Assembly (NCBI GenBank): GCA_963710175.1
Contig: CAVPZC010000002.1
Coordinates: 248,001 to 312,000 of the forward strand
Direction of reading: 5' to 3'
Source: Phormidesmis sp963710175
Lineage (GTDB): Bacteria; Cyanobacteriota; Cyanobacteriia; Phormidesmidales; Phormidesmidaceae
DNA: 64,000 nucleotides
The position numbers and the translations under genes were made by a program. Positions 42,801-50,409 of this stretch are shown here, piece by piece. The notes under the pieces are model-generated. The model did no database searches. It saw only the letters and a list, made by a program, of their open reading frames with translations, and was not told the DNA's origin. Position 1 is the stretch's first letter, and each line of letters begins with the position of its first letter.

Positions 42801-43286
42801 ATGAACCCTGAGACCTTTGAGGCGATCAAACCCTGGCTTAATTTTATCCACCCGACGTTGATGTGGGGGATTTTGGCGCTGACACTTTACGCGGCCTATT
42901 TGGGCTGGCAGCATCGGCGCACCCGGCTGGCCTCTGGCGAAGAGAAAAAAGAGCTGGTTAAGGGTAAGTTTTTAGCGCGCCATCATCAGGCTGGGTCAAC
43001 TTTGCTAGCGCTGATGGTGCTCGGCAGTCTGGGCGGAATGTCGTCTACCTATATCAATAATGGCAAGCTGTTTTTTGGCCCTCACCTGCTGATTGGCCTG
43101 GGCATGATGGGGCTGATTGCCACTTCTGCTTCGATGGTGCCTTTTATGCAGAAGGGCAATGATATCGCTCGCTATACCCATATCTCGCTGAACGCGGTGT
43201 TGGTAGGTTTATTTAGCTATCAGGCTTTCTCGGGCGTGCAGATTGTGGGAAAGATTTTGAACAATATGTTTGGCTCAGCCGCTTAG
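42801..43286 (+). CDS. DUF4079-family membrane protein
   Basis: 161 residues with four hydrophobic segments: LNFIHPTLMWGILALTLYAA, STLLALMVLGSLGGMSSTY, HLLIGLGMMGLIATSASMV and HISLNAVLVGLFSYQAF. His residues at helix edges (HP, HH, HLL, HIS) suggest a cytochrome b561-like haem arrangement. The family is typical of cyanobacteria and plastids; the function is unsettled. It is divergent from the M48 protease gene with 98 bases between starts. Confidence 0.85.
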   Translation: MNPETFEAIKPWLNFIHPTLMWGILALTLYAAYLGWQHRRTRLASGEEKKELVKGKFLARHHQAGSTLLALMVLGSLGGMSSTYINNGKLFFGPHLLIGLGMMGLIATSASMVPFMQKGNDIARYTHISLNAVLVGLFSYQAFSGVQIVGKILNNMFGSAA

Positions 43287-43413
43287 CGGAGAGAGGCTGT
43301 ATCGGCAATCTTCACCGGGTGATCTTGACTGGCAATCTTCTGTACTGATAATGACAAGAGCGCAGTCAGCGCCGTTATATCATGGGTCAGTGGATAGTGT
43401 GATGAGGCCTTAG

Positions 43414-44493
43414 ATGATGCGTAGTTTTGGCAGTTTACCTGAGTGCTGGCCTGAGCGCTGGCTGGTGCCGTTGGCGATCGCCAGTGGATTTATGGGGGCT
43501 GCGGCGCTGCTGCCTCAGTCCGCCCAGGCACAGACTACCAGCCCGCCCGCCCCCACTTTTCGCTATGCCCAGGGCGAAGATGTAGACCTAGCCGAGATTA
43601 TCGCCGAATGGCGGGGCTATTACGCAGATGTGCCAATCTATCTGTGCGTTTGCCAGGACGATACCTGTGACCAGACCGAGCAGTGGCCCTACCGGGAATA
43701 CAGCCGCTACCAAACAGGGGTTGCTTTGGGGCCAACCAATGGCCAAACGGCTGAAGCGACCGGTGCAAACTGCTTTGATATTGCCGATGGCTCCCGGCCC
43801 GATGCGCCAAGAAGGTTTTCTGACGCTCAGGTAGAAGAAAGTGAGGAAGCTGCCCCGCCTGACGATCAGCCCGAGGCTTCGATGCCTGAGGGTATGGTGA
43901 CCACGCCACCTGTGGCCGCTGCTGAAGAAATTCCAACGGCAACCGCGATTAAAGACGGCACTGCCATTCGGTTGGACTGGCCGAGCGGTGCTTCTAATGA
44001 GGTCGCTGTGACTGGCAGCAACTGGAACGTTACCGTGCTTGATGCGCTCGACTGCCCTAGCTTGAGCCTGGTAGAGCAAAAGACATTGGGGGCGCAGCGA
44101 GTGGTAGGCGATCCGGTGGTGGACAGGACTACGGGCAATGTGGCGGTGCCGGTATTGCTAGATTCTTGTATAGAGACTGATCAGTCGGCGGTGTTTGTTT
44201 TAGATGCTAATGAGGGGGGTGGCTATGCGCTGTATCGGGCTCAGCTGCCGGGCGATCGCGTCCTCGTAGATTTGGCCGCGCCCAACTTTCCCAATGAATT
44301 TACCAGCTACCCGTTTAGCACCATCAGCGATATGCGCTACTGGGATGGTTCGCTGCTAGTGCGTCAGGGCTCTGCCTCAGGTGCGGAATCAATTGTGGTT
44401 TTTCGCCCAGCTCAAACGCCAGCCGGACTTTATGCTGGCTGCGCTGTTGTCACCCAAAACGAGGGCGCGAGCGTGCTCTGCCCTGACGAATAG
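43414..44493 (+). CDS. Exported cysteine-containing protein of unknown function
   Basis: 359 residues with a signal peptide (about 1-40, LVPLAIASGFMGAAALLP then QSAQAQ). The N-terminal part has a C-x-C-x(4)-C cluster (LCVCQDDTC), an acidic linker (VEESEEAAPPDDQPEASMPE), and a C-terminal half with strand-like repeats (GNVAVPVLLDSC, SAVFVLDANEGGG, SLLVRQGSASGAESIVVFRP). No family recognised. No neighbouring gene suggests a role. Confidence 0.6.
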   Translation: MMRSFGSLPECWPERWLVPLAIASGFMGAAALLPQSAQAQTTSPPAPTFRYAQGEDVDLAEIIAEWRGYYADVPIYLCVCQDDTCDQTEQWPYREYSRYQTGVALGPTNGQTAEATGANCFDIADGSRPDAPRRFSDAQVEESEEAAPPDDQPEASMPEGMVTTPPVAAAEEIPTATAIKDGTAIRLDWPSGASNEVAVTGSNWNVTVLDALDCPSLSLVEQKTLGAQRVVGDPVVDRTTGNVAVPVLLDSCIETDQSAVFVLDANEGGGYALYRAQLPGDRVLVDLAAPNFPNEFTSYPFSTISDMRYWDGSLLVRQGSASGAESIVVFRPAQTPAGLYAGCAVVTQNEGASVLCPDE

Positions 44494-44570
44494 CGTGATC
44501 TAGACAGCTGCTTTAACTGCTCAGCTCGTGCTATAAGCGGCTAGAGATTTGTTGTGTGAGACTATTTTGT

Positions 44571-45014
44571 ATGCGATCGCCTCTAATAGAAGTGACCCTC
44601 GCCATTCTCTACCGAGAGGGAAGATTTCTCATGCAGTTACGAGACGATTTCCCCCATATCATCTATCCAGGGATTTGGGGCTTTTTTGGCGGACACATAG
44701 AGCCGGGAGAGAATGCGGATATTGGCGTCCATCGAGAGCTGATAGAAGAACTGGGTTACGCTCCGCCTAAGCTAGATCTCTTTTTTCAGCAGTCTGACGA
44801 TAAAACTCAGCGCTATTTTTACCACGGTGAGCTGACGGTGCCTTTAAGCGAATTGCAGCTCAATGAAGGACAAGATTTGGGCTTGTGTTCGGTAGAAGAG
44901 ATTCGGGCAGGAGAGAAATATTCGGAGAGATTGGGAGAGGTGCGATCGCTCGGCAAACCCCACCAGCAAGCCCTACTCACTTTCATAGAGAGCGGCCTGC
45001 TAGCACAAAAGTAA
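44571..45014 (+). CDS. Nudix hydrolase
   Basis: 147 residues from ATG 44571; GTG 44556 is the alternative. The complete Nudix box GHIEPGENADIGVHRELIEE then LGY matches Gx5Ex7REUxEExGU. The upstream strand IEVTLAILYREGRFLMQLR and the loop GIWGFFGG fit the fold. It hydrolyses a nucleoside diphosphate linked to another moiety; the substrate is not told by the sequence. Confidence 0.9.
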   Translation: MRSPLIEVTLAILYREGRFLMQLRDDFPHIIYPGIWGFFGGHIEPGENADIGVHRELIEELGYAPPKLDLFFQQSDDKTQRYFYHGELTVPLSELQLNEGQDLGLCSVEEIRAGEKYSERLGEVRSLGKPHQQALLTFIESGLLAQK

Positions 45015-45067
45015 GCAGGACACCTGTGGGAAGTGCCCTCACCGCATAGGTTTCGGTAGCTCAGCCT

Positions 45068-45316
45068 TCAGGTGATGTTCACCCGCTTGGTCAAAATCGC
45101 CATCACCTCATTTGGTCTGCCGGTTGAGATGGGCTTGCTCCAGTCGTTGGGCTCGGCATAGTTGAGATGGTGTAGCTGCTTAATAGTTGCTTGCACAACT
45201 TGGAGTGAGCCAAACAGCATATGCCGTACATTTTCGTGGGAGATGGGTGGGTTAGCAGGCGGTTCCTCAAAACCACCTGTGGACGCGAAAGCGCCCGGTA
45301 CATCAGGGATAAACAT
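45068..45316 (-). CDS. Small paralogous cyanobacterial protein, copy 3
   Basis: 82 residues from ATG 45316 with an upstream GGAG. The core VRHMLFGSLQVVQATIKQLH then HLNYAEPNDWSKPI, with the end NEVMAILTKRVNIT, is clearly homologous to the two copies at 4551 and 33125, although the N-terminal half differs. This more divergent copy probably predates the duplication. It has its own GCCACCC/GGGTGGC hairpin upstream. Unknown function. Confidence 0.78.
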   Translation of the reverse strand: MFIPDVPGAFASTGGFEEPPANPPISHENVRHMLFGSLQVVQATIKQLHHLNYAEPNDWSKPISTGRPNEVMAILTKRVNIT

Positions 45317-45792
45317 AAAATCTGGTCTCCAGAAGGTGAGTTTGGCAAAAAAGCCAAAACTCAATACCCCTCGGCCACCCACAAAGATGACGTGCAAATC
45401 GGGGTGGCTAAGGGGTACATTTAACCCTAGCCGCCGGGATTGTCTGTGAATCCTAGTGGTTAGCCGTCGGTATGGTGTTTGCCCACCTACCGATGGCGCT
45501 AAGAAGCATCAAGCTTTGACGAAACAGGCGCGATCAGCATCACAGCCATAGATAAAAAGATAGGCGCATTTTCACAGAGAGTCAAGGTTATAGATGGTTA
45601 ATGACTCAGCGGCAAGTTCATTTGCCGTACTCAGGTAGCAGTTACACCTAAGAATCATCTCATACTCATATCCAACAAAGCTCAGCAAAACATTCCACTA
45701 TGAGGGCAGCATCCCATAGCTCGAAGTGATGACAGTATTATCTCAATGAAGAAATCAGCCCTCCGTATACATATGACCTTGGGACTCTGATT
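45317..45792. other. Upstream region of small-protein copy 3 and of the Fic gene
   Basis: Contains the hairpin GCCACCC (45374-45380)/GGGTGGC (45402-45408), which occupies the same place as in copies 1 and 2, followed on the minus strand by a GGCTTTTTTGCC stretch. No other gene is supported. The Fic gene follows with a more AT-rich composition. Confidence 0.5.
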
Positions 45793-46914
45793 ATGAATCA
45801 GCCCGTACATTACCATTACGATAAGTTTCCACCTCAAAACATAGACTGGCCTAAGCTTATTCCATTTATTGGGCCAGCTAGTGCTGCTCTTGCTCGATAT
45901 GATGGAACTCTCGCAGCAATTCCAAATGCCACCTTGCTCCTGAGTCCTCTAACGACACAGGAGGCTGTCCTATCGTCTCGCATTGAAGGAACTCAGGCCA
46001 CTATGGGTGAGGTTCTTGAGTACGAGGCGGAGGGAGGATCAGGTGATCTTCCTACAGAGCGGAAAGACGACATAAATGAGGTGTTGAACTACCGTCGAGC
46101 TATGTGGTCTGCTATTGAGTCACTGCATGAGCTTCCTTTGTGTCAGCGCGTAATTAAGCAGGCTCATGACGTTTTGCTAGAGGGTGTCAGGGGTCACGGA
46201 AAATCTCCAGGAGAATACCGACGAATTCCTAACTGGATTGGTTCACCTGGATGTCTAGTGGATGACGCTAGATATGTTCCGATTTCAGTTGATCGTTTGC
46301 AAGAAGGACTAGATCGATGGGAGCAATTCATTCATGATGAAGCTCCCGATCAATTAGTTCAGCTGGCACTTGTACATGCTGAATTCGAAGCTCTGCACCC
46401 TTTTCTTGATGGGAATGGGAGACTTGGTAGGATGTGTGTACCACTTTTTATGTATAAAACTGGATTAATTCAAAGTCCAATGTTTTATATCAGTGCTTTC
46501 TTTGAAGCTAACCGCGATGAATACTATGAGAGGCTTTTATCAATTTCGCGTGATGATGATTGGACGAGTTGGTGTGCTTTTTTCTTGCGAGGAGTAGCAG
46601 TACAAGCGCAAGATAACCAGAGAAAAGCTCAGGAGATTCTGACGCTTTACGATACGCAAAAAAGTGAAGTTGTCAAATTGACACGTTCCCAATATGCCAT
46701 TCACGCACTAGATTTCATTTTCTCTCGCCCAATATTTAAGTCTTCAGACTTCACAAATTGCAACGAAATCCCTGTGCCTACTGCAAAAAGGATCCTTTCC
46801 GTACTCCGGGATAATAACATTTTGAGTACTCTAAAAGAGGCTAGTGGCAGGCGTCCTGCTGTCTACGCATTTTCACAGCTACTCAACGTGGCTGAAGGGC
46901 GCAGCGTATTTTAA
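45793..46914 (+). CDS. Fic-family protein (AMP-transferase type)
   Basis: 373 residues. The catalytic loop HPFLDGNGRLGRM matches HPFx(D/E)GNGRxxR. Near the N-terminus SSRIEGT fits the inhibitory helix motif (S/T)xxxE(G/N), so it would be an autoinhibited class II Fic protein. The C-terminal winged-helix-like region (about 290-373) contains PVPTAKRILSVLRDNNILST. Targets unknown; Fic proteins transfer AMP or similar groups to hydroxyl side chains. AT-rich codon use is unlike its neighbours, so it was probably acquired. Confidence 0.93.
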   Translation: MNQPVHYHYDKFPPQNIDWPKLIPFIGPASAALARYDGTLAAIPNATLLLSPLTTQEAVLSSRIEGTQATMGEVLEYEAEGGSGDLPTERKDDINEVLNYRRAMWSAIESLHELPLCQRVIKQAHDVLLEGVRGHGKSPGEYRRIPNWIGSPGCLVDDARYVPISVDRLQEGLDRWEQFIHDEAPDQLVQLALVHAEFEALHPFLDGNGRLGRMCVPLFMYKTGLIQSPMFYISAFFEANRDEYYERLLSISRDDDWTSWCAFFLRGVAVQAQDNQRKAQEILTLYDTQKSEVVKLTRSQYAIHALDFIFSRPIFKSSDFTNCNEIPVPTAKRILSVLRDNNILSTLKEASGRRPAVYAFSQLLNVAEGRSVF

Positions 46915-47474
46915 GGTCGCTCTACGAGCAGCAAAGAGTCTTTCGGCTCACAAAACCAAATCTATGAGCCACAAAAATTTTTGTGGCTTATACGTGCACT
47001 GCAAAGAGGACGAATTTTACAAGAACATTTTAATTACACTACATGTAGTGGGCGTTCGTCCTATGTGGCTCTAAATATGGCGAAGTGTCTTTCAGACTAG
47101 AAGCTACGATGCTATTAGCCTTTGTCCAAGACTGGGAGAACGGTCAGTCTAGATATCCAGTTGCGCCCAGCGGAACCAAGATTTTTGGTTCGAACTCAAG
47201 CTTCAATCCGCCGTGGGTAAACTGGAGGCGCTGTATGGAGAAAAGGGAACAGCTGAGTCGTTGTCAATAGCGACAGCGAAGCGCTGACTTGCCATTTGGC
47301 ATCAACCTGCCTAACCAAAGCAGGCTCAGACATCCCCAAAGATCGCCTGGCACCCGAGCCAGAACTGACCCTGTACGCTCGTCTTCAGCGTGAACGAGAC
47401 GATGCCTATCCTTACTACAACGCTCTGCTAGATAGCCTTAACAGCTTTTGTAACACACTGGAACTCAAAAGGCG
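46915..47474. other. Gene debris and palindromes downstream of fic
   Basis: Two coding-like fragments are seen in this 560-base stretch. One, on the plus strand (about 47160-47278), reads NQDFWFELKLQSAVGKLEAL then YGEKGTAESLSIATAKR and a stop. Another, 47296-47478, reads DRLAPEPELTLYARLQRER and further. Neither has a start, ribosome-binding site or recognised family. They appear to be remnants of genes broken in this island. A 22-bp perfect palindrome (46967-46988) and a 14-bp one (47037-47050) are noted separately. Confidence 0.4.
46967..46988. terminator. Palindromic stem-loop downstream of fic
   Basis: A perfect 22-bp palindrome of the form AGCCACAAAAA joined to TTTTTGTGGCT. As RNA it folds as a near-loopless hairpin with an A/T-rich tip and, read on either strand, gives a T run in its second arm, so it could terminate fic transcripts in both directions. 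Confidence 0.5.
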
Positions 47475-47690
47475 GTGACTTTTTCAGATATGAAAAGAAA
47501 CTCCCGAGCAATACGAATTTTGGCTATTTCAGGCAGCCTGCGCGAGCATTCATCTAATACGGCTTTGCTGCGAGCAGCGATCACCCTATCCCCACAAAAC
47601 GTCGAAATGAAGCTACACAGCGGGCTAGGCGACTTGCCCCACTTTACTTTAAAGTCACCTGTCAGCCCAACTGTTTTCCTTGACGAGTGA
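47475..47690 (+). pseudogene. N-terminal remnant of an NADPH-dependent FMN reductase
   Basis: Encodes 71 residues beginning RAIRILAISGSLREHSSNTA, the flavodoxin-like FMN-binding start of NADPH-dependent FMN reductases. Family identity ends at about LGDLPHF, where the enzymes continue with NPD-type sequence. Here it passes to unrelated TLKSPVSPTVFLDE and stops, right before the mazE promoter. About 70% of the enzyme is missing. Confidence 0.7.
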
Positions 47691-47713
47691 TCAGCTCGTG
47701 ATTACAATGTAAT
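47680..47713 (+). promoter_or_regulatory. Promoter and palindromic operator of mazEF
   Basis: TTGACG (47680-47685), 17 bases of spacer and TACAAT (47703-47708) make a good sigma-70-type promoter. The perfect palindrome ATTACAATGTAAT (47701-47713) overlaps the -10 box, the position expected for an operator bound by MazE or the MazEF complex. The mazE start is 24 bases further downstream. Confidence 0.6.
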
Positions 47714-47736
47714 TACTGCTAAAGAGTCGTCCAGTC

Positions 47737-47997
47737 ATGAGTGCAGCAATCAGAACTCGAATCGTTAAAATCGGCAATTCGCAGGGCATTCGCATTCCTA
47801 AACTGCTTTTGGAACAGAGCGGCATCCAGGTGGAAGTCGAGATTGAAGTGCAGGGCGATCATCTCGTTATTCGCACAGCGCCACGCCTGCGAGACGGATG
47901 GGATGAAGCCTTTGCCGAAATGGCTGACCATTATGATGATGCACTGCTAGATGAAGGCAACACCACCGACTGGGAACAATCCGAATGGCAGTGGTAG
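47737..47997 (+). CDS. mazE: MazE-type antitoxin (AbrB-like)
   Basis: 86 residues. An N-terminal swapped-hairpin DNA-binding domain (RTRIVKIGNSQGIRIPKLLL then QSGIQVEVEIEVQGDHLVI) is followed by an acidic C-terminal tail (DDALLDEGNTTDWEQSEWQW) that would wrap MazF. It overlaps the toxin gene by 13 bases, so the two are coupled. The upstream palindrome is a likely binding site. Confidence 0.92.
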   Translation: MSAAIRTRIVKIGNSQGIRIPKLLLEQSGIQVEVEIEVQGDHLVIRTAPRLRDGWDEAFAEMADHYDDALLDEGNTTDWEQSEWQW

Positions 47998-48314
47998 TTG
48001 AGCGTTTCGACATTTTTTTGGTTAATCTTGACCCTACAGCTGGCAGTGAAATTCAGAAAACACGGCCCTGTGTCATCATTTCACCAGATGAAATGAACCG
48101 TCATATCGCTACGGTGATAATTGCACCAATGACGACGAAAGGAAAGACCTATCCCACCAGGGTTGTTTGTCAATTTCAGGGCAAGCATGGGCAAATTATT
48201 TTAGACCAAGTGCGCACGATTGATAAAACTTGCCTGCTTAGAAAGCTTGGTCAAATCAGCCAAAATGAGCAAAGAGCAGTGCTCAACACTTTAGCCGAAA
48301 TGTTCGCCGAATAA
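47985..48314 (+). CDS. mazF: MazF-type endoribonuclease toxin
   Basis: 109 residues with the MazF/PemK pattern: RFDIFLVNLDPTAGSEIQKT, RPCVIISPDEMN, TVIIAPMTTKGKTYPTRVVC and ILDQVRTIDKTCLLRKLG. It cuts single-stranded mRNA at short sequences when free of MazE. Complete length, starts within mazE. Confidence 0.93.
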   Translation: MAVVVERFDIFLVNLDPTAGSEIQKTRPCVIISPDEMNRHIATVIIAPMTTKGKTYPTRVVCQFQGKHGQIILDQVRTIDKTCLLRKLGQISQNEQRAVLNTLAEMFAE

Positions 48315-48436
48315 TCTAGCCTTCTAAAACAACAAACTGTAGCAGTAGAGCGAGAATGATCGATAGGGCTTAGAAACTGCTGACCTTTGTCAAACCTATT
48401 TGCGTGCATATTTATAGCCACCGAGCAATAGTCTCC

Positions 48437-49003
48437 TTAGCTATGGGTGGAATGATCGTCGATTTTCTCTGGAAGATGTGACAGCGTCTCCAAAACCTCC
48501 TCACACCACGCCAGCCAGCATGTCTCGTAGGCAATGCCTCGCTTTAGCGTGAGATACATAAACCGCATACTCACATCGGTTTCAATATTTGAAAAGTGCG
48601 CTGCTTCCATCTCCCGGAAGTTGGTCAGCTTTGCGCTGTGTACCTGCTGCCGGTGGTGCAGCTCTTGAAGCAACATCTGCCGGGGCATTTTATGGCCAAT
48701 CAGTACTTTCACCAGCAAATCTTCGCGAATTGGCGTCGGCTCTGTCGGCTCTGCGTACCATCGGGTCAGCTCCTGCCAGCCCAAATCGTTAATGTGATAC
48801 AGCTTTTTATCGGGTTTGCCCGCCTGAGGCACCGTTTCATAGCTGGCCCAGCCCTGCTTTTCCAATTTGCTCAGCTCCCGGTAGACCTGCTGCTGAGTTG
48901 CTTTCCAGTAGCAGCTTAGATCTTCGTCAAAGCGCTTGCTGATATCGTATCCGCTGCCTGGCTGCTCTGCGAGCAGGGCCAAAATGGTATGTGCTAGGGC
49001 CAT
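48437..49003 (-). CDS. PadR-family transcriptional repressor
   Basis: 188 residues. N-terminal winged helix (LAHTILALLAEQPGSGYDIS, QQQVYRELSKLEKQGWASYE) and a C-terminal helical dimerisation domain (Vir_act_alpha_C-like; LLQELHHRQQVHSAKLTNFR, GIAYETCWLAWCEEVLETL). Divergent from the RND efflux operon, with 84 bases between starts containing inverted ATATTCAA and TTGAATAT elements; it is the likely local repressor, relieved by a drug or metabolite. Confidence 0.88.
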   Translation of the reverse strand: MALAHTILALLAEQPGSGYDISKRFDEDLSCYWKATQQQVYRELSKLEKQGWASYETVPQAGKPDKKLYHINDLGWQELTRWYAEPTEPTPIREDLLVKVLIGHKMPRQMLLQELHHRQQVHSAKLTNFREMEAAHFSNIETDVSMRFMYLTLKRGIAYETCWLAWCEEVLETLSHLPEKIDDHSTHS

Positions 49004-49020
49004 TGAAATCTTAAATTGAC

Positions 49021-49074
49021 ATATTCAACATGCTGAGTATACTTTGAGGAAGTTATATAAAACAAGTTGAATAT
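49021..49074. promoter_or_regulatory. Candidate PadR operator between the regulator and efflux genes
   Basis: ATATTCAA (49021-49028) and TTGAATAT (49067-49074) are inverted copies of the same octamer 38 bases apart, and the right copy sits in a second short palindrome, GTTGAATATCAAC (49066-49078). They lie in the divergent promoter region. PadR sites usually pair an inverted repeat of this sort. Confidence 0.45.
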
Positions 49075-49087
49075 CAACTAATTGAGT

Positions 49088-50407
49088 ATGGCCACATTAT
49101 TTCAGTCGAACTCGTCAGAGTCAGCTTCGCGGCACAGAGGCCGGTTCAATTTTAAGGTGGGCTGGCGTAAATGGATGCTGCTATTGCCGCTGACTTTGCT
49201 GCCGGTGGTTTGGATGGCGAGAAGTGGTGGCAAAACGGGTGAAGTCGTTGAAGCAGCGCAGGTGCTGCCGGTGGAGACAATGCGCCTACAGGCCGAAGAT
49301 AGCTACGCGGTAGAGCGGGTGTATACCGGAGAGATTGTGGCGCGGCGCAGCAGTGAGCTGGGGTTTGAGCGGGCAGGGACGGTGATGGCGCTGCTGGCAG
49401 ATGAGGGCGATACGGTGGCGGCAGGAGAGCCTTTGGCAAGATTGGATATGCGTGATTTGGAGGCGCAGCGGCAGCAGCTTGAGGCGCAAAGGCGGCAGGT
49501 ATCAGCGCAGCTACAGGAGCTGGAGACCGGGCCACGGCGGGAAGATATCTCAGCAGCGCAGGCGGCGGTGAGCGACCTGGCCAATCAGCTTGAGCTGGCG
49601 CAATTGCAGGCGAATAGGCGGGCTGAACTGTACGCGAAGGGAGCGATTTCTAGAGAAGAACTGGATGAAAGGCAGTTTGGGGCGAATGCGATCGCCGACC
49701 GTCTCCAACAGGCCCAAAGCCAGCTCGACGAGCTGCGCAACGGCACCCGTCAGGAACAGGTCTCAGCGCAAGTGGCCGAGGTAGATCAAATCGACGCCCG
49801 CATTCGAGCCCTTGATATTTCACTCGATAAAAGCGTTCTCACTGCGCCCTTCAGCGGCAAAGTATCGTCGCGAGCGATAGACGAGGGCACGGTAGTTGCC
49901 AGCGGTCAGCAGGTGATGACGCTGGTAGAGAATAGCACGGTGGAAGCTCGGGTGGGAGCGCCCGCAGCGGTGTCGCAGCGCTTAGCCGTTGGCAGCCGGC
50001 AGAGCGTGCAGGTAGGCGGACGGGCTTACCCAGGAGTTGTGTCAGCGCTGTTGCCTGTAGTGGATGAAGCCAGCCAAACGGTGACGGTGGTTTTAGAGCT
50101 GTCGGACGATCCTGATATTACGATTGGGGCGACCGCCCGGCTACTAACCGACGAAAAGCAAACCGCAGCGGGCTACTGGCTACCGAGTACGGCACTGATT
50201 GCAGGCGATCGCGGTCTTTGGTCAGTCTATGTGCTCTCTCCCGATGAGTCGGAGGCGTATCGGGTGGCGCGGCGAGATGTAGAAGTGCTGCATACCGAGA
50301 GCGATCGCGCCTTTGTCCGAGGGCTGGTGGCGGCGGGCGATCGCATCATCACCAGCGGCACTCATCGCGTCGTCGCAGATCAGCTAGTTACCCCCCGCGA
50401 GGAATAA
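49088..50407 (+). CDS. RND efflux periplasmic adaptor (HlyD/MFP family)
   Basis: 439 residues from ATG 49088; TTG 49082 is possible. N-terminal membrane anchor (WMLLLPLTLLPVVWMARSG), a long coiled-coil hairpin (about 100-245: QRQQLEAQRRQVSAQLQELE, then LANQLELAQLQANRRAELYA), a lipoyl domain (VLTAPFSGKVSSRAIDEGTV) and beta-barrel parts (VVSALLPVVDEASQTVTVVL). It links the inner-membrane pump to an outer-membrane channel. First gene of an operon with the RND pump, 2 bases before the pump's ATG. Confidence 0.92.
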   Translation: MATLFQSNSSESASRHRGRFNFKVGWRKWMLLLPLTLLPVVWMARSGGKTGEVVEAAQVLPVETMRLQAEDSYAVERVYTGEIVARRSSELGFERAGTVMALLADEGDTVAAGEPLARLDMRDLEAQRQQLEAQRRQVSAQLQELETGPRREDISAAQAAVSDLANQLELAQLQANRRAELYAKGAISREELDERQFGANAIADRLQQAQSQLDELRNGTRQEQVSAQVAEVDQIDARIRALDISLDKSVLTAPFSGKVSSRAIDEGTVVASGQQVMTLVENSTVEARVGAPAAVSQRLAVGSRQSVQVGGRAYPGVVSALLPVVDEASQTVTVVLELSDDPDITIGATARLLTDEKQTAAGYWLPSTALIAGDRGLWSVYVLSPDESEAYRVARRDVEVLHTESDRAFVRGLVAAGDRIITSGTHRVVADQLVTPREE

Positions 50408-50409
50408 TC

